Counted from the first letter of the stretch, positions 33,154 to 41,835 are shown. The stretch: DNA of 52,421 nt from Clostridiales bacterium (GCA_023663185.1 JAMPHY010000020.1:1-52421); one strand, 5' to 3'. The notes: a model not told the origin generated them from the letters alone. Translations and numbers: made by a program.

Positions 33154-33945
33154 TCATATCTTTATATTATCTGTAATCTGCAACAGCATAACTACGGCTA
33201 TCACCGCTAAAACTATGCAGATATAAGGCGTCATTATCACATTATAAATAGCTTCATTGGAAGTAATCGCATAGACTGTAATATTAGCTGCGGAATGAAA
33301 TAAAAAAGCATGAAGGAAACTTCCAAACTGCTCATAAGTATAAGCAATCAGAATACCCATAAGAAATCCGTAGACTCCCTGCACAATATTTCCATGATAG
33401 AGCCCGAAAAGAAATGCAGATAAAATAACAGCAGTAATCACCGGATAATCTTTTCTTATTTTATTATAAATGACGCCGCGAAACACTACTTCTTCCGCAA
33501 GTGGCGAGACAAAACCATATAAAATAATACCTATGATAAAGCTCACGCCATACTGCTGTTTGGCAACACGGCTGTAGGTTTCAGAATTTTCAAGTATGTG
33601 CAGTCTGGTAAACAAAAAATTGATTACAATAGAGCTTGTGATAGCAAGTGTTATTGTAATTGGGACAGATTTATATAGCGTGACTTTCGCATCTCTTTTC
33701 CTTACTTCCTGCCTGAAATCCGCAATAAGCGGCAGAATTCCTATCAGCATAGATATACCGCCAAGAACTCCCCTAATTGTTATCTCATGTTCAGGGATAT
33801 ATTTATCCAAGTGTACAATTCCAGTGACTAATGTAGTCAATATAATGTATGCCAAAAAATACGTTAAATAATAAATAACGAGTGGTATTAGCATTTTCCC
33901 GATGTCTTTTATTAATTTTATAGATATATTTTTCATAGTATCCAT
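33154..33945 (-). CDS. CPBP family intramembrane metalloprotease (CAAX/Abi type)
   Basis: 263 residues, about seven membrane spans. The catalytic motifs are EEVVFRG (motif 1, about 151-157), LFGLYHG (motif 2) and FLFHSAANI (motif 3), the pattern of Abi/CAAX protease 2 domains. These enzymes process peptides or prenylated proteins in the membrane; in Firmicutes they are often linked with bacteriocin immunity, but none is encoded here. An ATG three codons in is an alternative start. Its leader consists of a 14-base tandem repeat. Confidence 0.88.
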   Translation of the reverse strand: MDTMKNISIKLIKDIGKMLIPLVIYYLTYFLAYIILTTLVTGIVHLDKYIPEHEITIRGVLGGISMLIGILPLIADFRQEVRKRDAKVTLYKSVPITITLAITSSIVINFLFTRLHILENSETYSRVAKQQYGVSFIIGIILYGFVSPLAEEVVFRGVIYNKIRKDYPVITAVILSAFLFGLYHGNIVQGVYGFLMGILIAYTYEQFGSFLHAFLFHSAANITVYAITSNEAIYNVIMTPYICIVLAVIAVVMLLQITDNIKI

Positions 33946-34019
33946 CTTTAATATCCAGTTCTTAATATTCAGTTCTTAATATCCATTTTTAATATCCGGT
34001 TCTTAGTATCAATTTTTCA
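33937..34019 (-). repeat. 14-bp tandem repeat in the leader of the protease gene
   Basis: Six consecutive units of 14 bases (one of 13), plus-strand consensus ATATCCAGTTCTTA, at 33937, 33951, 33965, 33979, 33992 and 34006. They occupy almost the whole gap between the HAD gene and the protease. The last unit includes the protease ATG, and another unit contains an ATG followed by a five-codon frame (MDIKN). Confidence 0.85.
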
Positions 34020-34043
34020 ATATACACTCTAACTTAAACTCTT

Positions 34044-34718
34044 CTAACTTATCAGTAACTTCCCCAGCTCTTTAACAGTATCTACGATATAGTCCGCTCC
34101 CGCCTGTTCCAGTTCATTTGGCGCTGCATATCCATAAGAAACGCCTATAGAAACAATGCCGAATTTTTTAGCAGCATTAATGTCAAATTTTCTATCGCCT
34201 ATCATAACAAACTTATCGTTTCCTGTATGCTGCAAAGTTTTCAGTCTATTCAATGCTTCTTCCACTACCTCATTCTTTTGCGAACGTGTTCCGTCCAGTT
34301 CACTTCCTACTATTACGTCAAAATACTGCTCTATATTGAAATGCTGCAAAATTCGGTTGACATAAATCGTGGGTTTGCTGGAAGCAATGGCAAGTGTCTT
34401 TCCTTCTTTTTTCAAACGCGCAAGCAGTTCTTCCATGCCATCATATATCTCATTCTCAAATATGCCGACATCGCCAAAACGCTCTCTATAGAATACCACC
34501 GCCTCCGCCGCCTTCGTCTCATCAAAACCATAAAACTCATTTAAACTCTCTGTCAACGGCGGTCCAATAAAAACCTCAAGTTTATCCAAATCCGGCTCAT
34601 CAATTCCGAATTTACTCAAAGCATATTGTACACAGCGGGTAATTCCAACCTTTGGGTCGGTCAGCGTACCGTCTAAATCAAATAAAATATATTGAAACTT
34701 TCTGTCTGTCATTTTCAT
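34044..34718 (-). CDS. HAD superfamily phosphatase (phosphoglycolate phosphatase-like)
   Basis: 224 residues. Motif I DLDGTLTDP (nucleophile D14, acid D16), motif II IASSKP, motif III Lys in RSQKNEVVEEAL, and motif IV MIGDRKFDINAAKKFGI. The cap between motifs I and II is helical (type C1), as in Gph/PpaX/YjjG-like enzymes. It removes phosphate from small molecules. It stands upstream of the protease gene and divergent from thiT. Confidence 0.9.
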   Translation of the reverse strand: MKMTDRKFQYILFDLDGTLTDPKVGITRCVQYALSKFGIDEPDLDKLEVFIGPPLTESLNEFYGFDETKAAEAVVFYRERFGDVGIFENEIYDGMEELLARLKKEGKTLAIASSKPTIYVNRILQHFNIEQYFDVIVGSELDGTRSQKNEVVEEALNRLKTLQHTGNDKFVMIGDRKFDINAAKKFGIVSIGVSYGYAAPNELEQAGADYIVDTVKELGKLLIS

Positions 34719-34784
34719 GTATGTAGGTTTCCTTTCGTATTTGTCATAATTGTAACATGATTACCACACAAATCCAATATCTCC

Positions 34785-34813
34785 TTGACAATCCTTCCAC
34801 CAAGATTTATAGT
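34785..34813 (+). promoter_or_regulatory. Promoter of the TPP riboswitch-thiT transcript
   Basis: A perfect TTGACA (34785-34790), a 17-base spacer and TATAGT (34808-34813), ten bases before the aptamer. Confidence 0.8.
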
Positions 34814-34822
34814 TAAATAAAC

Positions 34823-34914
34823 TTGCTAGGGGAGCACATCGCTGAGATTGAAATATGTCCGCATATTTCTAACCCTCACTACCTGAACCGGATAATACTG
34901 GCGGAGGGAAGCAA
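34823..34914 (+). ncRNA. TPP riboswitch aptamer (THI element)
   Basis: The conserved parts are GGGGAGC.., CTGAGATTGAAA, the ACCCTC strand, TACCTGAACCGGATAATA and CTGGCGGAGGGAAG. The closing stem is TTGCT/AGCAA. Thiamine pyrophosphate binding controls the downstream thiamine transporter gene. Confidence 0.95.
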
Positions 34915-34965
34915 AGCCTTGACATAGATAACTCATGTTATTTATATCTGGGGTTTGATGCTGTT

Positions 34966-34995
34966 CCTCCTCGCACAAACGAAGGAGGTTTTTTT
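34966..34995 (+). terminator. Expression platform: terminator stem that also sequesters the thiT ribosome-binding site
   Basis: CCTCCTCG (34966-34973) pairs with CG-A-AGGAGG (34980-34988), followed by TTTTTTT. The 3' half of the stem is the AGGAGG Shine-Dalgarno site of thiT, so the same helix could stop transcription and block translation when TPP is bound. Confidence 0.75.
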
Positions 34996-35688
34996 ATGTC
35001 ACTATTTATTAATCAGGAAGATGGCTATTATTCATTGACAGGCGCAGGTACAATTACTTTCGTCGTAATCATCTTCATTCTGGTCGCACTTATCGCATTC
35101 TTAAAGAATACGAAAACCGAAACCGAATCGGTACAGGCTAAAATATTTTCCACCAAACAGCTTGTCTTTTCCGCAGTTGCGCTTGCGCTCGGCTTTGCCA
35201 CATCTTATATCAAAATCATTGATATGCCGTGGGGCGGCTCGGTAACACTCTGTTCCATGCTCTTTGTCACTCTGATAGGCTACTGGTATGGACTAAAAAT
35301 CGGTTTAATCGCGGGATTTGCATACGGCATACTGCAATTCGTTCAAGGCGGCGGCAGCTATATACTTTCACCGCTGCAGGCGTGTCTGGATTACATAATT
35401 GCTTTTGCGGCTCTGGGACTATCCGGTCTCTTCTACAAAAAGGAGCATGGTCTGCTTAAAGGATATCTTTTTGCCATCTTTATGCGGGGATTATTCCATT
35501 CTATCGGCGGATATCTGTACTGGATGGACTATATGCCGGATAACTTCCCTAAATCTTTAACAGCAATATATCCGATTGCATATAATTATGCTTATATTCT
35601 TGCAGAAGGTGTGCTAACAGTTGTTATTTTATCATTACCGCCTGTAATAAACGCTATGTCTAATGTAAAGAAGATAGCTACAGAATAG
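34996..35688 (+). CDS. thiT: ECF thiamine transporter S component
   Basis: 230 residues, about six spans plus an N-terminal extra span (about 17-38). It has the ThiT-type segment MPWGGSVTLCSMLFVTLIGY and the Trp/Tyr-rich thiamine pocket (YWYGLKIGLIAGFAYGILQF). The S component binds thiamine and uses a shared EcfAA'T energising module encoded elsewhere. Placement under a TPP riboswitch confirms the substrate. Confidence 0.95.
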   Translation: MSLFINQEDGYYSLTGAGTITFVVIIFILVALIAFLKNTKTETESVQAKIFSTKQLVFSAVALALGFATSYIKIIDMPWGGSVTLCSMLFVTLIGYWYGLKIGLIAGFAYGILQFVQGGGSYILSPLQACLDYIIAFAALGLSGLFYKKEHGLLKGYLFAIFMRGLFHSIGGYLYWMDYMPDNFPKSLTAIYPIAYNYAYILAEGVLTVVILSLPPVINAMSNVKKIATE

Positions 35689-35693
35689 TAAAA

Positions 35694-35725
35694 AAATCCT
35701 CATTTGATAAATCAAATGAGGATTT
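35694..35725. terminator. Bidirectional terminator between thiT and the 151-aa gene
   Basis: A perfect 15-bp stem (35694-35708 with 35711-35725, starting AAATCCTCATTTGAT) with a two-base loop. A-rich and T-rich flanks make it work for the convergent thiT (+) and the minus-strand gene. Confidence 0.9.
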
Positions 35726-35749
35726 AATAATTAAAATACTTGAAAATAT

Positions 35750-36205
35750 CTACGCTATCATAAACATCTCATATGCCTGTATCGCTCTCTGCATCATTGA
35801 AAAGCTTGAAGTATTGCCCGCCGCTGCTGCATCGTTTTCATTTACTGCCGTGGCTGCTATTGTATTATCAACTGCCGCCGTATCTTCCGACTTATCTTTT
35901 GCCTTTAATGCTGCGGAATTGGTCTCTTCCTTATTCTCAACCGGCGTCAATCCTTCCGGCATAACCTTTGCTGCGCGGCTTCGTCCTTCCTGCATTTGCT
36001 TTGCAAGCATTCCCTCAAAGTCAATGGTCTGCCCCTTCTTCAAAGGATTCTCATTCTCTTTCTTCGCTTCGACTCCGGAATAATCTACTTTCTTATCTAA
36101 AACATCATCGGATATTCTGGACAGTTTATTCATGCTCTTAGAGCTTACAGTTACCGGATTATATACATAAGTAGGATATACACTACTAAGACCGCCTATT
36201 CTCAT
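35750..36205 (-). CDS. Unrecognised 151-aa protein with Ala-rich linker
   Basis: It begins MRIGGLSSVYPTYVYNPVTV and ends SMMQRAIQAYEMFMIA. The middle is charged and Ala-rich, probably disordered. No signal peptide or membrane span. It has the look of the Lachnospiraceae-specific small proteins at 48617-51844: short N-terminal Ser/Asn/Tyr motif, helical core, no enzymatic motif. The start is preceded by GAAAGGAGT and a four-codon frame (MVVL*) whose stop overlaps the ATG, suggesting coupled initiation. Function unknown. Confidence 0.7.
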   Translation of the reverse strand: MRIGGLSSVYPTYVYNPVTVSSKSMNKLSRISDDVLDKKVDYSGVEAKKENENPLKKGQTIDFEGMLAKQMQEGRSRAAKVMPEGLTPVENKEETNSAALKAKDKSEDTAAVDNTIAATAVNENDAAAAGNTSSFSMMQRAIQAYEMFMIA

Positions 36206-36348
36206 AAAACAACCATACTCCTTTCATAACCTACCGGCATTACCACAATTACAACTAGAAATATTATACTCCTCTTATTTTCATATGGCAAGATTATTTA
36301 ACATTTTTATAGATTTAATCATGATTTAACATTACCATTCACATCATG

Positions 36349-36494
36349 GGCATGGACACATATGTTTCCGTAAGTGGTCCTTGTAAAACGCCGGTACTTA
36401 GCGAAAAAGCATACTTTAGCTTTTGAGCTTAGTAGCGCTGCGATTTTACACGGAGCGAGAGCGTACCACTTATGGAAATATATGTGTTCATGCC
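36349..36494. repeat. Palindromic repeat, long type (copy A)
   Basis: 146 bases. The left arm starts at 36349 (GGCATGGACACATATG) and the right arm ends at 36494 (ATATATGTGTTCATGCC). The inner arms AAGTGG/CCACTT are complementary. The centre shares with copy B an identical 27-base left core and a near-identical right core of about 40 bases ending GGAGCGAGAGCGTACC, itself an imperfect palindrome. It sits 27 bases downstream of the HdeD-like stop codon. Confidence 0.88.
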
Positions 36495-36521
36495 ATATAT
36501 AACTGTAAACAGTAACACCCC

Positions 36522-37112
36522 CTACTTAACTTCCTTCCCCTCAACCTCTAGTGCTTCCATTTCCTGCTTCATCTGTTTCGCCACATGTGACACCCTTGAA
36601 ACTATCCAAATATCCGAAACTCCATCATAGATAAGGAAAACACCGATAAACATAACAAGTGTTTCGACTGCTGCAAAAGGATTGAAGATAAGCAGCACTC
36701 CGAAACCCACTGTTATAATTCCAAGTATCAGCGCAATCCACCATTTATCGTACTTACTCTGGCACAACGTCACTGTCTGCTGTAAGTCGTTAATCCCGTG
36801 GATAATAACGATAATTCCCACTAATACCGGAATCAGTTCAATAATCTGGTCCGGTCTGAATAAAATCCACGCACCTATTAAAAGTACAATAACACCTGTA
36901 ATTAAATTCATTCGCGAGTATATGCTGTTATCTTTTCCGAAAATATATGTGCATAATCTGTTTACACCGCTGACAACCAGCACGAAACCGATAATCATAC
37001 ACACAGTACGCACGGTGCGCCCCGGCCATACCACCAGAATAATTCCAAGAATAATGCACATTAGCGCCGATACTATGGCGTTTGCCTTGATTTTCTTCAA
37101 TAAAGTTTCCAT
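36522..37112 (-). CDS. HdeD-like (DUF308) membrane protein
   Basis: 196 residues behind GGAGG, six short spans in three pairs. The repeating pattern is typical of DUF308/HdeD: IVSALMCIILGIILVVWPGR, LITGVIVLLIGAWILFRPD and ALILGIITVGFGVLLIFNPF. HdeD is an acid-resistance protein in E. coli; the role in Firmicutes is unknown. It follows the D-lactate dehydrogenase-like gene through a duplicated 38-base junction. Confidence 0.88.
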   Translation of the reverse strand: METLLKKIKANAIVSALMCIILGIILVVWPGRTVRTVCMIIGFVLVVSGVNRLCTYIFGKDNSIYSRMNLITGVIVLLIGAWILFRPDQIIELIPVLVGIIVIIHGINDLQQTVTLCQSKYDKWWIALILGIITVGFGVLLIFNPFAAVETLVMFIGVFLIYDGVSDIWIVSRVSHVAKQMKQEMEALEVEGKEVK

Positions 37113-37128
37113 ACTAATCCTCCATTCC

Positions 37129-37200
37129 CATTAAATAATCTCTCATTTATTCTCTTTCTTAATACACATTAAATAATCTCCCACTTATTCTCTTTTCCTT
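37129..37200 (-). repeat. 38-bp tandem duplication at a gene junction
   Basis: CATTAAATAATCTC occurs at 37129 and 37167 (period 38). The second copy is the last codons and stop of the dehydrogenase gene (KENKWEII*); the first is the non-coding copy just before the HdeD-like gene. Between them a TAATG overlap starts a micro-ORF MCIKKENK* that repeats the dehydrogenase tail. Confidence 0.75.
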
Positions 37201-38152
37201 CCATGAAAAGCTTACAGCTAATCAGCGAATCCCTCACCACAGTCTCCACACAATTATCGGTATAAAAAGCCATGTGATGCGAGACGGTCACATTTGGGAA
37301 TCCACGCAGGATTGCCAGCTCCCTGTTATTTAATATATCAGATTTATGGTCGTAATAGTATAATCCAAACTCATTTTCTACAACGTCCAGACCTGCCGCA
37401 CCGATTTTGCCGGACTCAACCGCACTAATAAGCGCCTGCGAATCTATCAGCGCGCCTCTTGCCGTGTTAATTATAACCACGCCGTCTTTCATTACAGCTA
37501 TACTCTTTTCATCAATCAGGTGATAGTTATAATCAGTAAGCGGCGTATGCAGCGTAATCACATCAGCTTCTTTAAAAAGCCTCTCAAGCGGCACATACTC
37601 TGCATATTGCTTTATCTCGTCCTGCTCATATATATCATATGCAATTATTTTGCAGCCAAAACCCGCCAGATTGCGAATTACAGTCTTTCCAATCCTTCCG
37701 GTTCCTATAACTCCTACGGTTAAATCTTTCAACTCTTTCCCCTGTATTCCGGCAAGAGTATAGTCCTGTATATTAGTGCGCTCCATTATTCTTTTCATCT
37801 TCCGTATAGACATAAGAATCAGCATAACCGTATAATCTGCAACTCCGTGCGGTCCATAAGGCGCGTTTCCGACCTTAATGCCAAATTCTCTCGCCGCGTC
37901 TATATCTATATGGTCATAGCCAATCGTCCTTGTAATCAGATATTTCACTCCGTTTTCATGAAACGCCGCCATCAACTCCCTTGTTATTTTAGATGTGATA
38001 ATATCCACACATTCGCTGTCCTTAGTCAACTCAGCGTTTTCTAACGAAGGAGGCTGCGTGCACAGATTCAGTTCCAGTCCTAATTCCTTCGCATAACTAA
38101 TAAACAGCTCCTTTTCATCAAAATCACGGCAATTATATACAGTAACCTTCAT
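37169..38152 (-). CDS. D-isomer-specific 2-hydroxyacid dehydrogenase (D-lactate dehydrogenase-like)
   Basis: 327 residues from the ATG at 38152 (MKVTVYNCRDFDEKELF); an ATG four codons earlier lies almost on the Shine-Dalgarno site. It interconverts 2-oxo acids and D-2-hydroxy acids with NADH. NAD-binding motif GVIGTGRIGKTV (about 145), catalytic Arg in NTARGALID, Glu in LDVVENEFG and His in VSHHMAFYT. The Arg/Glu/His set is complete. The substrate is probably pyruvate or a similar branched acid (VanH-like); not resolved. Confidence 0.9.
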   Translation of the reverse strand: MKVTVYNCRDFDEKELFISYAKELGLELNLCTQPPSLENAELTKDSECVDIITSKITRELMAAFHENGVKYLITRTIGYDHIDIDAAREFGIKVGNAPYGPHGVADYTVMLILMSIRKMKRIMERTNIQDYTLAGIQGKELKDLTVGVIGTGRIGKTVIRNLAGFGCKIIAYDIYEQDEIKQYAEYVPLERLFKEADVITLHTPLTDYNYHLIDEKSIAVMKDGVVIINTARGALIDSQALISAVESGKIGAAGLDVVENEFGLYYYDHKSDILNNRELAILRGFPNVTVSHHMAFYTDNCVETVVRDSLISCKLFMEGKENKWEII

Positions 38153-38246
38153 GTCAATAACCATACTCCTTTCAGCATTAATTTAAGCAATTACAAAACT
38201 TCATTTCGGGAAAAGAGTCCCCATTAATTACTCTATAAACCCGAAG

Positions 38247-38471
38247 TTATCTATCTTTCCGAAAATATTCAATACACATAATAACTATGCCAAAAGCCAA
38301 AATGATAAGCGATATAACCAGAGGAACAATTAACCCCAACTTTGAAGCTGATGACCAAAAACGACTGCCAGACCATTCTGAAACCAAATTAAACTGCACA
38401 TAAGCCCCAATTGCAATCGCCCAGATTGAACTTACAACCGCTAAAAATCCACCTATAATTACCTTTTTCAA
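38247..38471 (-). CDS. Small two-span membrane protein
   Basis: 74 residues from a TTG at 38471, preceded by GGGGAGG at 10 bases. Spans at about 5-27 and 47-67, with the basic ends typical of a membrane hairpin (C-terminal EYFRKDR). No family recognised. It lies between the dehydrogenase gene and palindromic element B. Confidence 0.6.
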   Translation of the reverse strand: MKKVIIGGFLAVVSSIWAIAIGAYVQFNLVSEWSGSRFWSSASKLGLIVPLVISLIILAFGIVIMCIEYFRKDR

Positions 38472-38520
38472 AATTCGCTACCTCCCCAATATACTTTTTC
38501 ACCCATTCACAGTTGTCGGG

Positions 38521-38657
38521 CAGCATGGACTCATATGCTTCCTCTTGAGGTCCTTGTAAAACGCCGGTACTTAGCGAGGTCTTTTCGAGCTTAGTACCGC
38601 TGCGATTTTACACGGAGCGAGAGCGTACCTCAAGTGGAAGCATATGAGTCCATGCTG
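38521..38657. repeat. Palindromic repeat, long type (copy B)
   Basis: 137 bases. The arms start CAGCATGGACTCATATGC (38521) and end GCATATGAGTCCATGCTG (38657), perfectly complementary for the first 18 bases. The inner arms CTTGAGG/CCTCAAG are complementary yet differ from those of copy A. The core matches copy A (see 36349-36494), with a shorter central loop. It ends three bases from the stop codon of the AI-2E family gene. Confidence 0.9.
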
Positions 38658-38660
38658 CGC

Positions 38661-39866
38661 TCACTCCCTCTTCTGCATTTCCTTCTGGTAAGAATCCTTC
38701 ATCTCTTTCTCATACTCATTTACCATCTGCTTATCCTGATTATTCAGCCGCCTAAATCTGTTAAATCCTGAATATAAAATCCTTAGGCTCTCTTTAGTCG
38801 TATCGAACACGCCCTCCTGATACAGATTAATAAATATTATACCAATCGGCAGCACGAAAATCATACCTAGCACGCCCGCCACCTTATAACCGATATAAAG
38901 AAGAAACAGGGTTGGAATCGGCTTAATGCCTATGGAATCACCCATAATCTTAGGCTGTATGAGCTGGCGCACAAGCTGGCTTACGCCCCATATGATTAAA
39001 AGCCCTATCGTCATTTTATATTCGCTGCCTAAAAGGGCAATTACCGCCCACGGAAACATTACAGTGCCTGTTCCGAAAACCGGCAGCAAATCCAGCAAAG
39101 CAATGCCAAATGCAATTAAAAAGGCGTAATTCACCTTTAAAATCATCAGCCCGATAAACACAATAATATATACCCAGACCTCTATCTTAAACTGCGCCTT
39201 GAAATAACCGCCGATTGCATTCTGAAAGCTTCCGCGTATCAGCTCATATTTATATGAAATCGAAGCGGGCATATTCTTTTTAATAAATTCAGACAACGAA
39301 GCCTTACTTGCGACAAAAAAATACGACGATAACAATGTCATGATAATTGCCATAAATATGTCAGGCAGCCGCTTCGCGATATTTCCTACCGCGGTAAACG
39401 TAGGCGTTCCGATATCACCGATAAACTGTGAGAAAAATTCTTCCAGTCTATTGCTTATGAGAACCAGCCTTTCTTGTATATCCGCTGGCAAGCGTTTATA
39501 AAATACATTCAGCTTATCCCCTATCTGATTAAATTCAAGTTCCAGCTTATGCCATAAATCAGGCAGCCCATTGACAAAGCCTATTGCCTCATTAACAAGC
39601 TTGGCGGATATGCCATATACGAGCAGCACGACGCACGCCAGAACTGCAATAATTACAAAAACAGACACAGCCTTGCGCTTAATCTTTAATTTTTCCTCCA
39701 GAAATCTTGCTAAAGGAGCGGCAATCAGTGAAATAATCCAGCCTATAACAAAAGGCATAAAGAACATAATTGCACGCGGCAGCAAAAAAATGCACAGCAA
39801 AATCACGACCAGCGCGGTAACAATATTGAGAACAGCCTTTATATATGTTATAACTTCGGGCTTCAT
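38661..39866 (-). CDS. AI-2E family membrane protein
   Basis: 401 residues. Two N-terminal span pairs (about 10-35 and 60-85), a soluble helical region (about 95-160) and four to five spans in the second half (FKAQFKIEVWVYIIVFIGL, IALLDLLPVFGTGTVMFPWA, ..LLYIGYKVAGVLGMIFVLPI), the pattern of the AI-2E transporter family (PF01594). Its members include sporulation protein YtvI and Na+/H+ antiporters, so the exact cargo is uncertain. The basic C-terminus ends at the edge of palindromic element B. Confidence 0.88.
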   Translation of the reverse strand: MKPEVITYIKAVLNIVTALVVILLCIFLLPRAIMFFMPFVIGWIISLIAAPLARFLEEKLKIKRKAVSVFVIIAVLACVVLLVYGISAKLVNEAIGFVNGLPDLWHKLELEFNQIGDKLNVFYKRLPADIQERLVLISNRLEEFFSQFIGDIGTPTFTAVGNIAKRLPDIFMAIIMTLLSSYFFVASKASLSEFIKKNMPASISYKYELIRGSFQNAIGGYFKAQFKIEVWVYIIVFIGLMILKVNYAFLIAFGIALLDLLPVFGTGTVMFPWAVIALLGSEYKMTIGLLIIWGVSQLVRQLIQPKIMGDSIGIKPIPTLFLLYIGYKVAGVLGMIFVLPIGIIFINLYQEGVFDTTKESLRILYSGFNRFRRLNNQDKQMVNEYEKEMKDSYQKEMQKRE

Positions 39867-39887
39867 AAGTATGTCATTCCCCTTTCG

Positions 39888-40481
39888 TCAGCCTTCATAT
39901 AATTTATCTATAAGTTCGTAAATTTCTTCCCTTCCCTGCTTGGAAAGTGAAGAATATGGTATTACTATGGTATCCTCTTCCAGATTAAGAGTATCGCGGA
40001 TAACCGCCAGGTGCTTATCCACCTGACTTTTCTTAATCTTATCGAGTTTGGTTGCAATTATCACAGGTTTATGACCTCTTTCAACAATCCAGTCATACAT
40101 AATACAGTCGTTTTCGGAAGGCTCATGTCTTATGTCAACCAAAAGGAAAACTGCCTTTATCTTTTTAGACTGATGAAGATAATCCTCAATCATCTTTCCC
40201 CACTGAGCCTTAACTTTGACATTGGCTGTCGCATATCCGTATCCCGGCAAATCCACGAAATACATCTCATTATTAATATTATAGTAATTTATCGTCTGCG
40301 TTTTTCCGGGCTTGGAGCTGGTTCTTGCTAAAGACTTACGGTTCATAAGCCCATTTATCAACGACGACTTGCCTACATTACTTTTCCCTGAAAAAGCAAT
40401 CTCCATCAGCTTATTATCCGGTATTTTACTTGTAATTCCGCAGACAGTCTCCAAATTCACACTTCTGATTACCATAGCCAT
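39888..40481 (-). CDS. engB: Ribosome biogenesis GTPase EngB/YsxC
   Basis: 197 residues. G1 GKSNVGKSSLI (about 31-41), switch Thr in GKTQTINYY, G3 DLPGYGYA, G4 TKLDK. It helps assemble the 50S subunit and is essential in Bacillus. Position after clpX is typical for Clostridia, although lon is commonly between them and is absent here. Confidence 0.97.
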   Translation of the reverse strand: MAMVIRSVNLETVCGITSKIPDNKLMEIAFSGKSNVGKSSLINGLMNRKSLARTSSKPGKTQTINYYNINNEMYFVDLPGYGYATANVKVKAQWGKMIEDYLHQSKKIKAVFLLVDIRHEPSENDCIMYDWIVERGHKPVIIATKLDKIKKSQVDKHLAVIRDTLNLEEDTIVIPYSSLSKQGREEIYELIDKLYEG

Positions 40482-40522
40482 GTCCCTTCCTCAACCTGCG
40501 ATTTTCACATTTTTATACCCAA

Positions 40523-40552
40523 AACGCCGCCTGAAGCTTCTCAAACGGCGTT
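40523..40552 (-). terminator. Hairpin terminator between clpX and engB
   Basis: AACGCCG (40523-40529) pairs with CGGCGTT (40546-40552); on the minus strand it is followed by TTTTGGG. The T-run is short, so read-through into engB is likely. Confidence 0.55.
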
Positions 40553-40558
40553 TCAATT

Positions 40559-41818
40559 CTATTCTGCCTGCAGCAGTCTATTTCTATAGTGAACAAGCGG
40601 TCCGCTTTTTCCCTCTACCGAGTCTTTCGTGACAATACATTCGGAAATATCGTCATTGGAAGGAATCTCATACATAATATCCATCATGACGTTTTCCATA
40701 ATAGAGCGGAGCCCTCTTGCGCCCGTCTTTCTTTCAACGGCAAGTTCCGCAATTTTCTCAATGGCGTCATCATCGACTTTCAGATTAACCTCGTCAAACT
40801 CGAACAGCTTCTTATACTGTTTAATAAGCGCATTCTTCGGCTCAACCAGTATTTTGATAAGCGCGTCTTTATCAAGCCCCTCTAACGTTACCGTAATCGG
40901 TACACGCCCGATAAATTCAGGAATAAGACCAAACTTCATCAAATCCTGCGGCGCAACCTCTTTTAAAATCGCCCCTATGTCTTTAGTGCTCTTCTCAACA
41001 ATCTCGGCGTTGAAGCCTATAGAATTTCTATCCAGACGCCCCTCAACAATCTTCTCCAGACCGTCAAATGCACCGCCGCATATAAACAGGATATTGGAAG
41101 TATCAATCTGTATAAGCTCTTGATGCGGGTGCTTTCTTCCGCCCTGCGGCGGAACGCTCGCCACCGTTCCTTCGATAATCTTTAACAACGCCTGCTGTAC
41201 GCCTTCACCGGAAACATCTCTCGTTATCGAGACGTTTTCGCTTTTCTTGGTAATCTTATCGATTTCATCAATATAAATTATACCAAAGCGCGCGCGCTCA
41301 ATATCGTAATCGGCTGCCTGAATAAGCTTAAGCAGGATATTTTCAACATCTTCACCCACATATCCAGCCTCAGTAAGCGTCGTAGCGTCTGCAATCGCAA
41401 AAGGAACATTGATAATCTTGGCAAGAGTCTGCGCAAGGTATGTTTTACCTGAACCTGTAGGCCCTATCATGATTATATTGCTTTTTTGCAGCTCCACTCC
41501 GTCGTCGTCCGGCGGCGCCATTACCCTTTTATAATGATTATATACGGAAACCGCAAGAACTTTTTTGGCTTCTTCCTGTCCTATAACATAGTCGTCCAGA
41601 AATTTCTTTATTTCCGCCGGCTTTAACAGATTAATATCCAGCTCTTCCACTATTTCCGGTTCGTCTTCGTACTCTTCCTCTATGATATCAGCACAGACGT
41701 CTACGCATTCGTCGCAGATATATACGCCGCCCGGTCCGGCTATCATTTTCCGGACTTGGTCCTGCGTCTTATTGCAAAAAGAACATCTAACTTTATTGTC
41801 AGAATTTTTTCCTGCCAT
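40559..41818 (-). CDS. clpX: ClpXP protease ATP-binding subunit
   Basis: 419 residues. N-terminal zinc finger C12, C15, C35 and C38 (CSFC..CDEC). AAA+ Walker A GPTGSGKT (119-126), Walker B IIYIDEID, and pore loop GYVG. The IGF ClpP-docking loop is recognisable (NSIGFNAEI). It unfolds substrates for ClpP and lies 17 bases after clpP, in the tig-clpP-clpX order. Confidence 0.98.
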   Translation of the reverse strand: MAGKNSDNKVRCSFCNKTQDQVRKMIAGPGGVYICDECVDVCADIIEEEYEDEPEIVEELDINLLKPAEIKKFLDDYVIGQEEAKKVLAVSVYNHYKRVMAPPDDDGVELQKSNIIMIGPTGSGKTYLAQTLAKIINVPFAIADATTLTEAGYVGEDVENILLKLIQAADYDIERARFGIIYIDEIDKITKKSENVSITRDVSGEGVQQALLKIIEGTVASVPPQGGRKHPHQELIQIDTSNILFICGGAFDGLEKIVEGRLDRNSIGFNAEIVEKSTKDIGAILKEVAPQDLMKFGLIPEFIGRVPITVTLEGLDKDALIKILVEPKNALIKQYKKLFEFDEVNLKVDDDAIEKIAELAVERKTGARGLRSIMENVMMDIMYEIPSNDDISECIVTKDSVEGKSGPLVHYRNRLLQAE

Positions 41819-41835
41819 TTTAATTGCCTTTCTTA

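Noticed and set aside
36349-38657. The palindromic elements as insertion sequence ends bounding 36522-38521
   Set aside because: The genes between them (HdeD-like, dehydrogenase, small membrane protein) are ordinary chromosomal genes, there is no transposase, and each element is a complete palindrome by itself.
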